Part shown: positions 8,208 to 16,135 of the stretch, in pieces
How the letters are laid out: every line of letters begins with the position of its first letter
How positions within the stretch are numbered: the stretch's first letter is position 1
DNA from: Profundibacter sp033851955
GTDB lineage: Bacteria > Pseudomonadota > Alphaproteobacteria > Rhodobacterales > Rhodobacteraceae
Reading direction: 5' to 3'
Assembly: GCA_033851955.1 (NCBI GenBank)
Contig: JAWSVK010000022.1
Coordinates: 1-64,000 of the forward strand
Length of the DNA: 64,000 nt
Program-made: the position numbers and the translations under genes
Notes under the pieces: generated by a model
Database searches by the model: none
What the model saw: only the letters and a program-made list of their open reading frames with translations
Told to the model about the DNA's origin: nothing

Positions 8208-9895
8208 GCCGCCTCCTTTATCGCCGCACGCGTCAGCTCGACCGTAAACACAGCGCCGCCGTCAACGTGGTTGCGGCCGCGAATATCGCCGCCAAAGCTT
8301 TGCACCAAGCCATAAGAAATGGACAGCCCCAAGCCAAGCCCGTCTGCTTTGCCAACCGCTTTGGTGGTGTAATAGGGATCGAATATCCTCTCGGGCGCTT
8401 CGATGCCCGGCCCTGTGTCGCGCACTTGCAAACGCGCCGTGTCGCCCTGCGCGTCCAGTGCGATTTCGATGCGACGCTCAGGACTTCCCTCCATCGCGTC
8501 GATGGCGTTTGAGATCAAATTGACCAGCACTTGTTGCAGTCGCACTTCGCCGCCACGCACAAACACAGCATTTACTGGAGCCTGCCATGAGACGGTGACG
8601 TTGTCGTCCAAAAACCGCGCCTCGGACATTTCCAAAACGGCGTCAACCACAGCCACGATATCGACGTCGGAAATCGGCTCAGATTCTTGTTTGGCAAAGG
8701 CGCGAAAGTTGCTGATGATCCGGCCCATGCGCCGCGCCAATTCAGAAATGCGGGTCAGGTTTTTGCCCGCCACATCCAGTTTGCCTCGCTCCAGATAGGT
8801 TTCCGCGTTTTCCGCGAAAGAGCGGATTGCCATCAAGGGTTGGTTCAACTCGTGGCTGATGCCAGCTGACATTTGGCCAAGCGCCGACAATTTGCCCGCT
8901 TGAACCAATTCTGCCTGTGCTTGACGCAATTCCTGAGTGCGCTCGTTGACACGCATTTCCAATTCGTCCTTGGCTTTGGCCTGCATTTCCAACCGTGTGG
9001 CCAGCGCGCGGCGTCGCTCAGACAACCAAAACAGGATCGCGCCAAACCCCAACAAAAGGGCGGCAACCGCGGCCGTTTGAAGCCACGCCAGACGTTGTGC
9101 AGAGGCCGTGTTGATCAGGACTTCACCGGTCATGCCGATGATCGGCATGGGTTGGGTCAAATGCAGGGCTTGCTTGGGAATATAAGGGCCAGAGGTGAGC
9201 GACCAAACCTCGTGGCCATTATAGCGGCGCACCGAATCTGGACCGAAACCACTGGGCTGCACACGGTTGCGCAGCACCAGTTCCGAGCGGTTGGCGACAA
9301 AAATGACACCCTGCGCATCGGTGAAAAACACCGCATGCGGATCGCCGCGCCAATTGGATTCTTCCAAGGCTTCAATATCGACAGTGACCAGCACCGCGCC
9401 AAGCGCCTTTTCGCCCTCGAGTATCGGGGCCGCAAAAAAGAACGCGCGGCGGTTGGTGCCACCAATGCGCCCATGCGCCGTGCCCAAAGCCCCTCGCATG
9501 GCACGTTCATAATGCGCGTGACTGGCCAGCGGTGTGATGGTTTGCAAGGTTGAAGAGGCCAATACCTCGCCCGTGTTTGAGGCCAGCAAGATTTCAACGG
9601 CACCAGTTTTGTCAGCCGCCGTCAGCAAGGTTTTTGAAACTTGGTTTGCCGCGCCCTGCCCTTTGGCCAAATCGATCAATTGCGGGTGATCTGCCATCAA
9701 TACCGCCACCTGTCGAAAGCGCTGCAATTGCCCCAGCAAGCGGTCGGACGCCAGCGACAGGTCCGCTTGCCCGCGGGCCGACAGTTGCGTGAGTGCCGCC
9801 GAATAGGCAAACCACCCAGCACCGCCCGCCAATCCGAGCACCGTCAGTAAAAACAACCCAAGGGCCGCGGCGCGATGTGTGGAAAAATCTGTCAT
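8204..9895 (-). CDS. dctB: C4-dicarboxylate sensor histidine kinase DctB
   Basis: 563 aa starting at ATG 9895 (MTDFSTHRAA), which puts a transmembrane helix at residues 10-32. A periplasmic double-PAS sensor region follows, then a second membrane helix near 280-300, a coiled-coil linker, the H-box GISHELNQPL with the phosphoacceptor His, and a HATPase domain with N box (LVNLISNAIDAME), G1 (VRDTGPGI), F and G2 (GLGLGLSIS) boxes. It phosphorylates DctD in response to external dicarboxylates. A longer frame to 10054 runs into the divergent P450 gene and is unlikely. No good ribosome binding site precedes either start. Confidence 0.92.
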   Translation of the reverse strand: MTDFSTHRAAALGLFLLTVLGLAGGAGWFAYSAALTQLSARGQADLSLASDRLLGQLQRFRQVAVLMADHPQLIDLAKGQGAANQVSKTLLTAADKTGAVEILLASNTGEVLASSTLQTITPLASHAHYERAMRGALGTAHGRIGGTNRRAFFFAAPILEGEKALGAVLVTVDIEALEESNWRGDPHAVFFTDAQGVIFVANRSELVLRNRVQPSGFGPDSVRRYNGHEVWSLTSGPYIPKQALHLTQPMPIIGMTGEVLINTASAQRLAWLQTAAVAALLLGFGAILFWLSERRRALATRLEMQAKAKDELEMRVNERTQELRQAQAELVQAGKLSALGQMSAGISHELNQPLMAIRSFAENAETYLERGKLDVAGKNLTRISELARRMGRIISNFRAFAKQESEPISDVDIVAVVDAVLEMSEARFLDDNVTVSWQAPVNAVFVRGGEVRLQQVLVNLISNAIDAMEGSPERRIEIALDAQGDTARLQVRDTGPGIEAPERIFDPYYTTKAVGKADGLGLGLSISYGLVQSFGGDIRGRNHVDGGAVFTVELTRAAIKEAA

Positions 9896-9955
9896 AGGGT
9901 AGGATTGTAAAAACCTGTGCTTGCAAAGACCATCCCCTTTGGTGAAAATCGCCAA

Positions 9956-11140
9956 ATGCAAATTATTCAGCAATCCCCGACTGACGCCGCCTTTGTGCAA
10001 AATCCATATCCGTTTTACGCGCGATTGCGGGCGATGCCGGATGAATTGGTTCACTGGCAGGACTACGATATGGCCTGTGCGGCGGGCTATGGCGCTGTGA
10101 ATGCCATTTTGCGCGATCGTCGCTTTGGTCGCGAGATGCCTGCGGATTTGGCGCAGCCCATCCCAGCGCGGCTAAAGCCGTTCTATGATATTGAGGCCCA
10201 CTCAATGCTGGAGCTGAACCCGCCACGGCACACCCGGTTGCGATCCTTGGTGTTGCGGGCTTTTACGTCGCGCCGGATCAAGGCGCTTGCACCGGAGATT
10301 GAGGTGTTGTGTCACAAGTTGATCGACGGGTTTGCTGCGGGCGAAGTTGATTTGCTTGCGGCCTACGCTCAGAAATTACCGGTGATCATCATTGCACGTC
10401 TACTGGGGGTGCCCGAAGCGATGGCGGATCAATTGTTGGTTTGGTCCAACGCGATGGTGATGATGTATCAAGCCGGACGTACCAAAGCAGACGAGGATAC
10501 GGCCTGTGCGGCCAGCGCGGCCTTTGCTGATTTCATGCGCGGCTATGTCGAGGAGCGGCGGGACAAGCCAGCGGATGACTTGATCAGTCATCTGATTGCG
10601 GCGGAGGAAGGCGGCGAAAAGCTGTCGACGGACGAGCTGATCACCACCTGCATTTTGCTGTTGAACGCGGGGCATGAGGCGACCGTCCACAGCATGGGCA
10701 ATGGTGTTAAGACCCTGTTAGAGAACAAAACACCAGTGTCGACCTTGGCACCGGATGGGATCAATACAGCCGTTGAGGAAATCATGCGTTATGATCCGCC
10801 GTTACATATATTCACCCGAATCGCCACAGAGGATGTCGATCTGTTTAGGCATCGTATTGAACGTGGCCAGACCGTCGCCTGCCTGCTGGCCAGCGCCAAT
10901 CGTGATGCTATTGCGTATGAAGCCGCCGATGAGTTTCAACCGGGCCGCGTGATCAAGCCCAACACCGCATTTGGCGGTGGTTTGCATTTTTGTGTCGGCG
11001 CACCCTTGGCGCGGTTGGAGTTGCAGATTGCTCTGCCGATCTTGTTTGCCCGTTGCCCTGAGCTGCGGTTGGCCAAGTCGCCAAGTTACGCGGATGTTTA
11101 TCATTTCCACGGGTTAGAGCGGTTGGATGTCACTTATTAG
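9956..11140 (+). CDS. Cytochrome P450
   Basis: 394 aa, a typical bacterial class I P450 length. Visible signatures are the I-helix LLNAGHEATVHSMG (oxygen-activation region), the K-helix ExxR in EEIMRYDPP, and the haem-binding loop FGGGLHFCVGAP with the cysteine thiolate ligand. I chose ATG 9956 (MQIIQQSPT); an upstream GTG would add 13 residues without family support. The substrate cannot be inferred. A ferredoxin-NADP reductase gene lies about 220 bases downstream and might supply electrons through a ferredoxin, although that enzyme is usually housekeeping. Divergent from dctB with only 60 bases between. Confidence 0.9.
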   Translation: MQIIQQSPTDAAFVQNPYPFYARLRAMPDELVHWQDYDMACAAGYGAVNAILRDRRFGREMPADLAQPIPARLKPFYDIEAHSMLELNPPRHTRLRSLVLRAFTSRRIKALAPEIEVLCHKLIDGFAAGEVDLLAAYAQKLPVIIIARLLGVPEAMADQLLVWSNAMVMMYQAGRTKADEDTACAASAAFADFMRGYVEERRDKPADDLISHLIAAEEGGEKLSTDELITTCILLLNAGHEATVHSMGNGVKTLLENKTPVSTLAPDGINTAVEEIMRYDPPLHIFTRIATEDVDLFRHRIERGQTVACLLASANRDAIAYEAADEFQPGRVIKPNTAFGGGLHFCVGAPLARLELQIALPILFARCPELRLAKSPSYADVYHFHGLERLDVTY

Positions 11141-11168
11141 GTTGTGCCGCGTATTAGGTTGTGCCGCG
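11136..11168 (+). repeat. 17-base tandem duplication at the P450 stop codon
   Basis: ATTAGGTTGTGCCGCG occurs twice in tandem with a 17-base period. The first copy contains the TAG stop of the P450 gene, and the second is just downstream and non-coding. This looks like a slippage duplication. Confidence 0.8.
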
Positions 11169-11186
11169 CTGACGCGCGTCACCCCA

Positions 11187-11256
11187 AGCGTTTTGCTCCC
11201 TTACGGGATCAAAACGCTGATGCCTGCGGCGCAGGTATTTAAGGCAAGAAGAAGGG
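11187..11256 (+). repeat. Roseobacter-type intergenic element with hairpin
   Basis: A perfect nine-base stem (AGCGTTTTG / CAAAACGCT) around a 14-base loop is followed by TGCCTGCGGCGCAGGTATTT and a purine-rich AAGAAGAAGG tail. Related sequence recurs, partly inverted, at 39866-39903, 26607-26638 and 46675-46709. It lies in the gap after the P450 gene and may help end transcription. Confidence 0.65.
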
Positions 11257-11359
11257 GCGGGTTTGCGTCTGGACCCGCTCGGGACAACAGCTTATAGGTT
11301 TGCGAAATCATGTCGCTGGTTTTGGACTGCGGCTTTTATGTACGTAAGGAAGAATAACC

Positions 11360-12154
11360 ATGTCGGATGCGCCGAAAAAAGCTGCTGTGCCCAATACCCA
11401 GACTGTGACCGAAGTGAAACACTGGACGGATCGTTTGTTTTCATTTCGGGTGACACGTCCACAATCGTTGCGGTTTCGGTCAGGCGAGTTTGTGATGATT
11501 GGCTTGATGGGTGACAATGGCAAGCCGTTGTTGCGGGCCTACTCAATCGCCTCGCCGAGCTGGGACGAAGAGCTGGAGTTTTATTCGATCAAGGTTCAGG
11601 ACGGGCCGTTGACGTCGAAATTGCAGCATATCAAGGTTGGGGACGAGATTATCCTGCGTCCCAAACCCGTCGGCACATTGGTGCATGACGCATTGTTGCC
11701 CGGCAAGCGGTTGTGGTTCTTCGCTACCGGCACCGGCATTGCGCCGTTTGCATCCTTGATGCGCGAGCCGGAAACCTATGAGAATTACGACGAGATTATC
11801 ATGTGCCATACGTGCCGCGATGTGGCTGAGTTGGATTATGGCCGTGAGCTGGTTGAAAGTCTGGCGGATGATCCGTTGATTGGCGAGATGGTTGACGGCA
11901 AGCTGCGTTATTTTCCGACCACCACCCGTGAAGAAAGCCCCGTGATGGGCCGCGTCACCACCAAACTGGAAGATGGTAGCCTGTTTGAGGCCTTGGGTGT
12001 TCCGCCGATTAGTGCCGAGAATGACCGCGCTATGGTTTGTGGGTCTATGGGCTTGAACTTGGATCTGAAACGCATTTTGGAAGGCTTTGGTCTGACCGAG
12101 GGCGCGAACTCGAAGCCGGCTGAATATGTGATCGAAAAAGCGTTTGTAGACTAG
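11360..12154 (+). CDS. fpr: Ferredoxin--NADP reductase
   Basis: 264 aa with an FAD-binding barrel followed by an NADP-binding domain. The FAD signature RAYSIASP (about residue 57), the CATGTGIAPF-like segment FFATGTGIAPFASL (about residue 115) and a C-terminal AEYVIEKAFVD are those of the plant-type/Fpr family. It exchanges electrons between NADPH and ferredoxin or flavodoxin, supporting Fe-S cluster repair and oxidative stress defence, and could also feed the P450 upstream. AAGGA lies nine bases before ATG 11360. Ends in a hairpin terminator at 12197-12233. Confidence 0.94.
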   Translation: MSDAPKKAAVPNTQTVTEVKHWTDRLFSFRVTRPQSLRFRSGEFVMIGLMGDNGKPLLRAYSIASPSWDEELEFYSIKVQDGPLTSKLQHIKVGDEIILRPKPVGTLVHDALLPGKRLWFFATGTGIAPFASLMREPETYENYDEIIMCHTCRDVAELDYGRELVESLADDPLIGEMVDGKLRYFPTTTREESPVMGRVTTKLEDGSLFEALGVPPISAENDRAMVCGSMGLNLDLKRILEGFGLTEGANSKPAEYVIEKAFVD

Positions 12155-12196
12155 GCGCTATTTACGCCTTTTATTTAGGGCACGTTTTGCCCTGAG

Positions 12197-12233
12197 AACC
12201 CCATTTCCGACGTGTTCGGAAGTGGGTTTTTTT
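12197..12233 (+). terminator. Intrinsic terminator after fpr
   Basis: Near-perfect inverted repeat (AACCCCATTTCCGA / TCGGAAGTGGGTT) around a short loop, followed by seven T residues. Confidence 0.85.
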
Positions 12234-12264
12234 GTGGGCTGCGTTAAGCCAAACCGTTGGCCAT

Positions 12265-12300
12265 AAAAAATGCCGCGCAAGGGAACCCTGCGCGGCATTT
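12265..12300 (-). terminator. Intrinsic terminator after the Ala-rich gene
   Basis: AAATGCCGCGCA and TGCGCGGCATTT form a 12-base-pair stem around an 11-12-base loop, followed on the minus strand by a T-rich tract. It lies 26 bases beyond the stop codon of the alanine-rich gene. Confidence 0.85.
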
Positions 12301-12325
12301 GGTTTTAGGTTGTAGAGCGGTGGGT

Positions 12326-13012
12326 TTAGAGGCCCAAAGCGCCTTTGACTTGGTCAATCACGGCTTTGATCAGCTCAGGGTTGTCACCCGCTTTTTCGAT
12401 CGCGGCTTTCAGCATAGTCTTTTTGGCAAGACCCAAGTCCGAACCGTCAACCATTTCGCTAACCTTTGCAGCATCAAAACCGTCAGCGCTCAACAATGTG
12501 TCGGCCATAGATGCGGCTGGTGTTTCAGTTGCGGCGGCAGCGGCTTCGGCGGCAGCAGCTTCAGCGGCAGCAGCTTCAGTTGCAGCGGCTTCAGTTGCAG
12601 CGGCGGCTTCGGCAGCAGCGGTTGCTTCAGCAGCTGCGGTTGCGGCGGCTTCGGCAGCGGCCGCTTCGGTTGCAGCAGCAGCCTCGGCAGCAGCGGTTGC
12701 GGCTTCGGTTGCAGCAGCTTCGGTAGCAGCAGCGGCTTCGGCAGCGGCAGCTTCTGCAGTGGCGGCAGCTTCAGCGGCAGCGGCTTCGGATGCGGCGGCG
12801 GCCTCGGCGGCAGCGGCTTCTGTAGCAGCAGCAGCTTCGTCAGCGGCAGCCTTGGCAGCAGCGGCAGCATCGTCTGTGGCAGAAGCGGCGGCATCAGTTG
12901 CGGCTTCGGTTGTTGCCTCAACAGCGTCCATCACATCGCCTTTTTGTGTGTAAAAATACACACCAACACCGGCAGCGATAAGCAATGCGGCTATGATCCA
13001 TGTCTTGTTCAT
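12326..13012 (-). CDS. Membrane-anchored alanine/glutamate-rich repeat protein
   Basis: 228 aa. An N-terminal hydrophobic segment (TWIIAALLIAAGVGVYFY, residues 3-20) is followed by about 140 residues of almost pure Ala with Glu, Thr and Ser in AAAAEAAAATEA-type repeats. A compact C-terminal domain (about residues 165-228, SMADTLLSADGFDAAKVSEM onward) has ordinary composition. The repeat would form a long single alpha helix or coiled coil that could hold the C-domain away from the inner membrane. ATG 13012 is preceded by AAAGGG at good spacing; a GTG at 13021 touches that site and is rejected. Function unknown. The low-complexity tract is prone to length change by recombination. Confidence 0.8.
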   Translation of the reverse strand: MNKTWIIAALLIAAGVGVYFYTQKGDVMDAVEATTEAATDAAASATDDAAAAAKAAADEAAAATEAAAAEAAAASEAAAAEAAATAEAAAAEAAAATEAAATEAATAAAEAAAATEAAAAEAAATAAAEATAAAEAAAATEAAATEAAAAEAAAAEAAAAATETPAASMADTLLSADGFDAAKVSEMVDGSDLGLAKKTMLKAAIEKAGDNPELIKAVIDQVKGALGL

Positions 13013-13198
13013 CTTTTTCACCCTTTAAATATCTGCTGGGAATTCCCCCAGATTGAGGCGGATATGACAGATGTACTGGCCGGATTAAAGCACACATTCC
13101 CCAATAACGCGCTTTATTGCCGATGTATTAACGATAAACACCTTGTAAGCGCCGCTCTCCCCGTCTATTTTTCGCCCAAGATAAAGCTATTCACAATC

Positions 13199-13215
13199 AA
13201 AGGATCAAAGTTATA
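13199..13215 (+). promoter_or_regulatory. infC ribosome binding site and AUA start
   Basis: AAAGGA at 13199-13204 lies eight bases before ATA at 13213-13215, the codon at which IF-3 homology begins (IARRPHNAP). No ATG, GTG or TTG precedes the conserved N-terminus in frame. In E. coli infC starts at AUU, and IF-3 represses its own translation by rejecting non-canonical starts; the same logic would apply here. Confidence 0.75.
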
Positions 13216-13764
13216 GCCCGCAGACCTCACAATGCCCCGCCTCAGCGCGACACTGGCCCCCGCGTAAACGAACGCATCACTTCTAATGAAATCCGACTCA
13301 TCGGCGCCGATGGCGAAAACGCGGGCGTTGTTACGCCGGCGCGGGCCATGGATATGGCTGACGAGGCTGGTCTTGATCTGGTCGAGATTTCGCCAAACGC
13401 CAACCCGCCCGTTTGTAAGATCATGGATTTCGGCAAGTTCAAATACGAACAGCAAAAACGTGAATCCGAGGCGCGCAAAAAGCAAAAGATCATCGAGGTC
13501 AAAGAGGTCAAGTTCCGTCCCAACACGGACACCAATGACTATGATGTGAAAATGCGCAATGTGTTCAAGTTTTTGGGCAACGGCGACAAGGTGAAAATCT
13601 CGTTGCGGTTTCGGGGGCGTGAAATGGCGCACCTTAATCTGGGCCGCGAATTGCTGGAACGGATTGCCGAAGACGTCAAAGTGGCAGAGGCTGGCAAGAT
13701 CGAAAGCATGCCCAAGATGGAAGGTCGTCAGATGATCATGATGATCGGGCAAATGCCGAAATAA
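13213..13764 (+). CDS. infC: Translation initiation factor IF-3
   Basis: 183 aa counted from the ATA codon at 13213. The conserved N-terminal domain (RRPHNAPPQ, GPRVNERI, LIGADGENAGVV) lies upstream of the first ATG at 13348, so a start there would remove a large part of the N-domain. The linker (KIMDFGKFKYEQQK) and C-domain (SLRFRGREMAH, MPKMEGRQMIMMI) are intact. IF-3 binds the 30S subunit, prevents premature 50S joining and checks the start codon. AAAGGA eight bases before ATA supports this unusual start. A terminator follows at 13786-13816. Neither rpmI nor rplT lies next to it, unlike in E. coli. Confidence 0.93.
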   Translation: MARRPHNAPPQRDTGPRVNERITSNEIRLIGADGENAGVVTPARAMDMADEAGLDLVEISPNANPPVCKIMDFGKFKYEQQKRESEARKKQKIIEVKEVKFRPNTDTNDYDVKMRNVFKFLGNGDKVKISLRFRGREMAHLNLGRELLERIAEDVKVAEAGKIESMPKMEGRQMIMMIGQMPK

Positions 13765-13785
13765 TCTGCTGACATTTGAATTTTC

Positions 13786-13816
13786 AAAAGCCCCTGCAAT
13801 TAGCGGGGGCTTTTTG
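13786..13816 (+). terminator. Intrinsic terminator after infC
   Basis: AAAAGCCCC and GGGGGCTTTTT form a stem around TGCAATTAGC with a T run. It also abuts the stop of the convergent membrane-protein gene and may serve both. Confidence 0.85.
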
Positions 13817-13818
13817 GT

Positions 13819-14223
13819 TTAAACGCCCCCTGCGACCGCGCGATCACCTTTCCACCATTTCCAAGCATCGGGGCAATCAAACCCAAGTGAAACCAAATCG
13901 ACAATCAGCAGCAGCCAGACAAAGGCTTGGAATGGGCTGCTCATTTCAGGGTGTCCTAGGTTTGCAACCAATAGGATCACCAGAGGCGTCCAGATCAGCA
14001 GATGCGGCAGGGCCATCGCCAAGGACAGCCCGCGTTCTTTGATCATGATAAACAGGTTGGGCACCATGCCGCCAATGGCCAAGGCCGCGATCAGCAATCC
14101 CATGGGTTCGAACACATACAAAACGGAGGCCAAATTCACGGGGACAAGGATCAGCCCGACCCAAATTTGCACCCAAAGCGGCAGCGCCCGAAAGCTGCGC
14201 CAAATATCTTTGATCAATGCCAT
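13819..14223 (-). CDS. Small integral membrane protein, function unknown
   Basis: 134 aa with four predicted membrane segments (about 15-33, 37-56, 70-88 and 98-113) and short loops. The C-terminus ends in a Trp-rich CPDAWKWWKG stretch. I do not recognise a named domain; similar four-helix proteins are annotated as hypothetical in Rhodobacteraceae. ATG 14223 is preceded by AGGA with very short spacing. It is transcribed towards infC and ends beside the infC terminator. No operon partner is obvious; the XdhC-like gene starts its own unit upstream. Confidence 0.7.
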   Translation of the reverse strand: MALIKDIWRSFRALPLWVQIWVGLILVPVNLASVLYVFEPMGLLIAALAIGGMVPNLFIMIKERGLSLAMALPHLLIWTPLVILLVANLGHPEMSSPFQAFVWLLLIVDLVSLGFDCPDAWKWWKGDRAVAGGV

Positions 14224-14273
14224 ATCCTGTTCGCCTTGGTTGTTTGACCTAGGCTATGGCGTCGTTGTGGCGG

Positions 14274-15245
14274 CTACAACTGGGGGCTACGTAAACTCTG
14301 CGTGAGTTGGGCCATGATCGAGATCGCGATTTCAGCCGGGGATTTGGAACCGATGTCCAAGCCAACAGGCGCATGAATGCGCTGGATTTGCGCGGGTGTG
14401 AAGCCATGCGTCGTGAGGCGGTCCACCCGTTTGGCATGGGTGCGGGTCGAGCCCAGCGCGCCGATGTAAAACACATTTGAGTCAAGCGCCGTGATCAACG
14501 CCGGATCATCAATTTTGGGATCATGCGACAGGGTGACAACCGCGGTGCGCGCATCCAGTCCAATTGCTGTAAGGGCCTCGTCTGGCCAGTCGTCGTTGAT
14601 TTTCTGATCTGGAAACCGCGCGCTTGATCCGAAAGCACTACGCGGATCAACCAGCACCGGATCATAACCCGCCAGTCGCGCCATCACCAGCAACGGCTGG
14701 GCGATATGCACGGCCCCCACCACGATCATCTTGAGCGGCGGGTTGTGGATGGCGACAAAGCTGTCGTCCTCAAAACCCGACTTATCGGCGGTAAAACGGT
14801 CGGGATAGGTGCTTGCCGCGCCCAGCGCACGGATCTGCGTGACCGGATTGACCACATAGGCGATGGGCACCCTGCCCGCCCTTGCCTCAACCAGTTCGGA
14901 CAGGACACTTACAGGCAACACAGCGCCTACAGGCTCCAGCATCACCGTGATGCGCCCGCCACAGGCCAGCCCAGCCGCAAAAGCGTCGTCATCGGTAACG
15001 CCGAACTCCAACAGCCGTGGTTCGCCATCTATCAGCGCGTCCTGCGCCTCGGTGATCACCGCGCCTTCGACACAACCGCCTGAAACAGAGCCCGCGATTT
15101 CACCATCACCGGCAATCGCCAGCTGGCTGCCCACCGGACGCGGCGCCGAACCCCATGTTTGCACCACAGTGGCCAGCACCGCCCCACGCCCAGCGTGGTG
15201 CCATATGAGGGCGGTTTCGGGGATGTCATCGAAGGTTTGCGTCAT
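14274..15245 (-). CDS. XdhC/CoxF family protein (molybdenum enzyme accessory factor)
   Basis: 323 aa with the two-part XdhC layout: an N-terminal domain (WGSAPRPVGSQLAI, GSVSGGCVEGAV) and a C-terminal Rossmann-like domain (MIVVGAVHIAQPL, ALGSTRTHAKR). XdhC-type proteins bind molybdenum cofactor and promote its sulfuration before insertion into xanthine dehydrogenase-type enzymes. No xdhA/xdhB or coxMSL genes are in the window, so its client is elsewhere. Its ATG shares one base with the DUF1203 stop (TAATG), so the two are translationally coupled. Confidence 0.88.
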   Translation of the reverse strand: MTQTFDDIPETALIWHHAGRGAVLATVVQTWGSAPRPVGSQLAIAGDGEIAGSVSGGCVEGAVITEAQDALIDGEPRLLEFGVTDDDAFAAGLACGGRITVMLEPVGAVLPVSVLSELVEARAGRVPIAYVVNPVTQIRALGAASTYPDRFTADKSGFEDDSFVAIHNPPLKMIVVGAVHIAQPLLVMARLAGYDPVLVDPRSAFGSSARFPDQKINDDWPDEALTAIGLDARTAVVTLSHDPKIDDPALITALDSNVFYIGALGSTRTHAKRVDRLTTHGFTPAQIQRIHAPVGLDIGSKSPAEIAISIMAQLTQSLRSPQL

Positions 15246-15709
15246 TACGGGCGTTTGATCCTAAGGGTAAAGCAATTGTTGGTGGCTGATCTGGCATCAA
15301 CATAGGCAACCTTTGGATCAGATAACAAGTGTTCAGCATAGCTGCTGATCTGCGCGGTCGGGGTGATCTGCCCCGTGCCATAGATGATCCTGTTGTCCAC
15401 GCCATAAGCCTTAAGCAAGCATTCCTTGCGGCTGGCCAATACCGGGGGCAGCCCTACCCCTGCATAGGGCGCGCAGTCAGCGCATAGGAATATCGGGCCG
15501 GTTTCAGCGTAGGGCTGCAAGTCTGGGAACGGACATGCAGCCATGATCAGCATATCTGCGCCGTTAGGGATGTCACATAGGCAATAGCGGCAGGGCAACC
15601 CGCCGCCGTCTGATGTCGCGTGCTCGGCCGCGTTGCCATAGGCGTCTGGTCCGCCGTTGCGGATGTTTGTGACCCAATCGGTGTCATAGGGCATATAGGT
15701 TACGGTCAT
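15245..15709 (-). CDS. DUF1203 family protein
   Basis: 154 aa starting at ATG 15709, where AAAGGA lies six bases upstream; a longer frame to 15838 has no such signal. The sequence has a CRYCLCDIP cysteine cluster near residue 40, an FLCADCAPY cysteine pair near 80, and an ATNNCFTLRI C-terminus, as in DUF1203 proteins of unknown function. The cysteine pairs suggest metal binding. It is coupled to the XdhC-like gene. Its 5' end (from about 80 bases upstream through roughly codon 24) is partly repeated in the same orientation at 21365-21456, marking the far side of the accessory island. Confidence 0.78.
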   Translation of the reverse strand: MTVTYMPYDTDWVTNIRNGGPDAYGNAAEHATSDGGGLPCRYCLCDIPNGADMLIMAACPFPDLQPYAETGPIFLCADCAPYAGVGLPPVLASRKECLLKAYGVDNRIIYGTGQITPTAQISSYAEHLLSDPKVAYVDARSATNNCFTLRIKRP

Positions 15710-15775
15710 ATCGTGTCCTTTCAAGGTTGGCTCCCCAGACACTTCCCCTATGCGCAGCACCCAAGCGACCCGTTT
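15669..15775 (-). repeat. Flanking direct repeat, left copy (intact DUF1203 5' end)
   Basis: This stretch covers the start codon, early codons and upstream region of the DUF1203 gene. It aligns with 21365-21456 in the same orientation, including CATATAGG-TACGGTCATA around the start codon and CGACCCGTTT at the outer end. Identity is clearly above chance but incomplete, with small gaps. Confidence 0.7.
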
Positions 15776-16135
15776 CCTGCGCGAAACACATTTGCCAAAT
15801 GGAAAGGCCGCGTCATGGGGTATTGTCCCAAACGGCAAGCATCTCTACCCCACGCTCTGAGTTTTGCTGCATTCAGTGCCTACACTCGAGACGTTGGGCA
15901 TTCCTGCCGTTCGTCATATCTGACCCAACGGCGGATCCCAGCCCCGAAGCAGACATCCCAGTTGGGCGGATAGCGGACCTTCGCTGCAGGGGCGAACTAT
16001 TGAGATCCACTCCCATGAACAGACATTAAGCAGCACACACTTTGAGCCAAAATCGAACTCTGCAACCTCACATCACAAAGTACCTGGCGTGCCAGCCCAA
16101 CATATACTATAAAGGTGCAAAAATGGATTCTGGAT
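15776..16135. other. Left edge of the accessory island, no gene seen
   Basis: No convincing coding region. The part from about 15960 to 16010 (GCGGACCTTCGCTGCA followed by GGGCGAAC) resembles Roseobacter intergenic repeats. Just upstream of the methyltransferase a TATACT at 16103-16108 could be a -10 element, but no matching -35 box is clear. Base composition becomes AT-richer towards 16100. Confidence 0.5.

Noticed and set aside
12257..13216. 319-residue Ser/Gly/Cys-rich frame on the plus strand
   Set aside because: It is the antisense reading of the Ala-rich repeat gene. The repeats alone keep several frames open; the minus-strand gene has the membrane helix, start signal and terminator.
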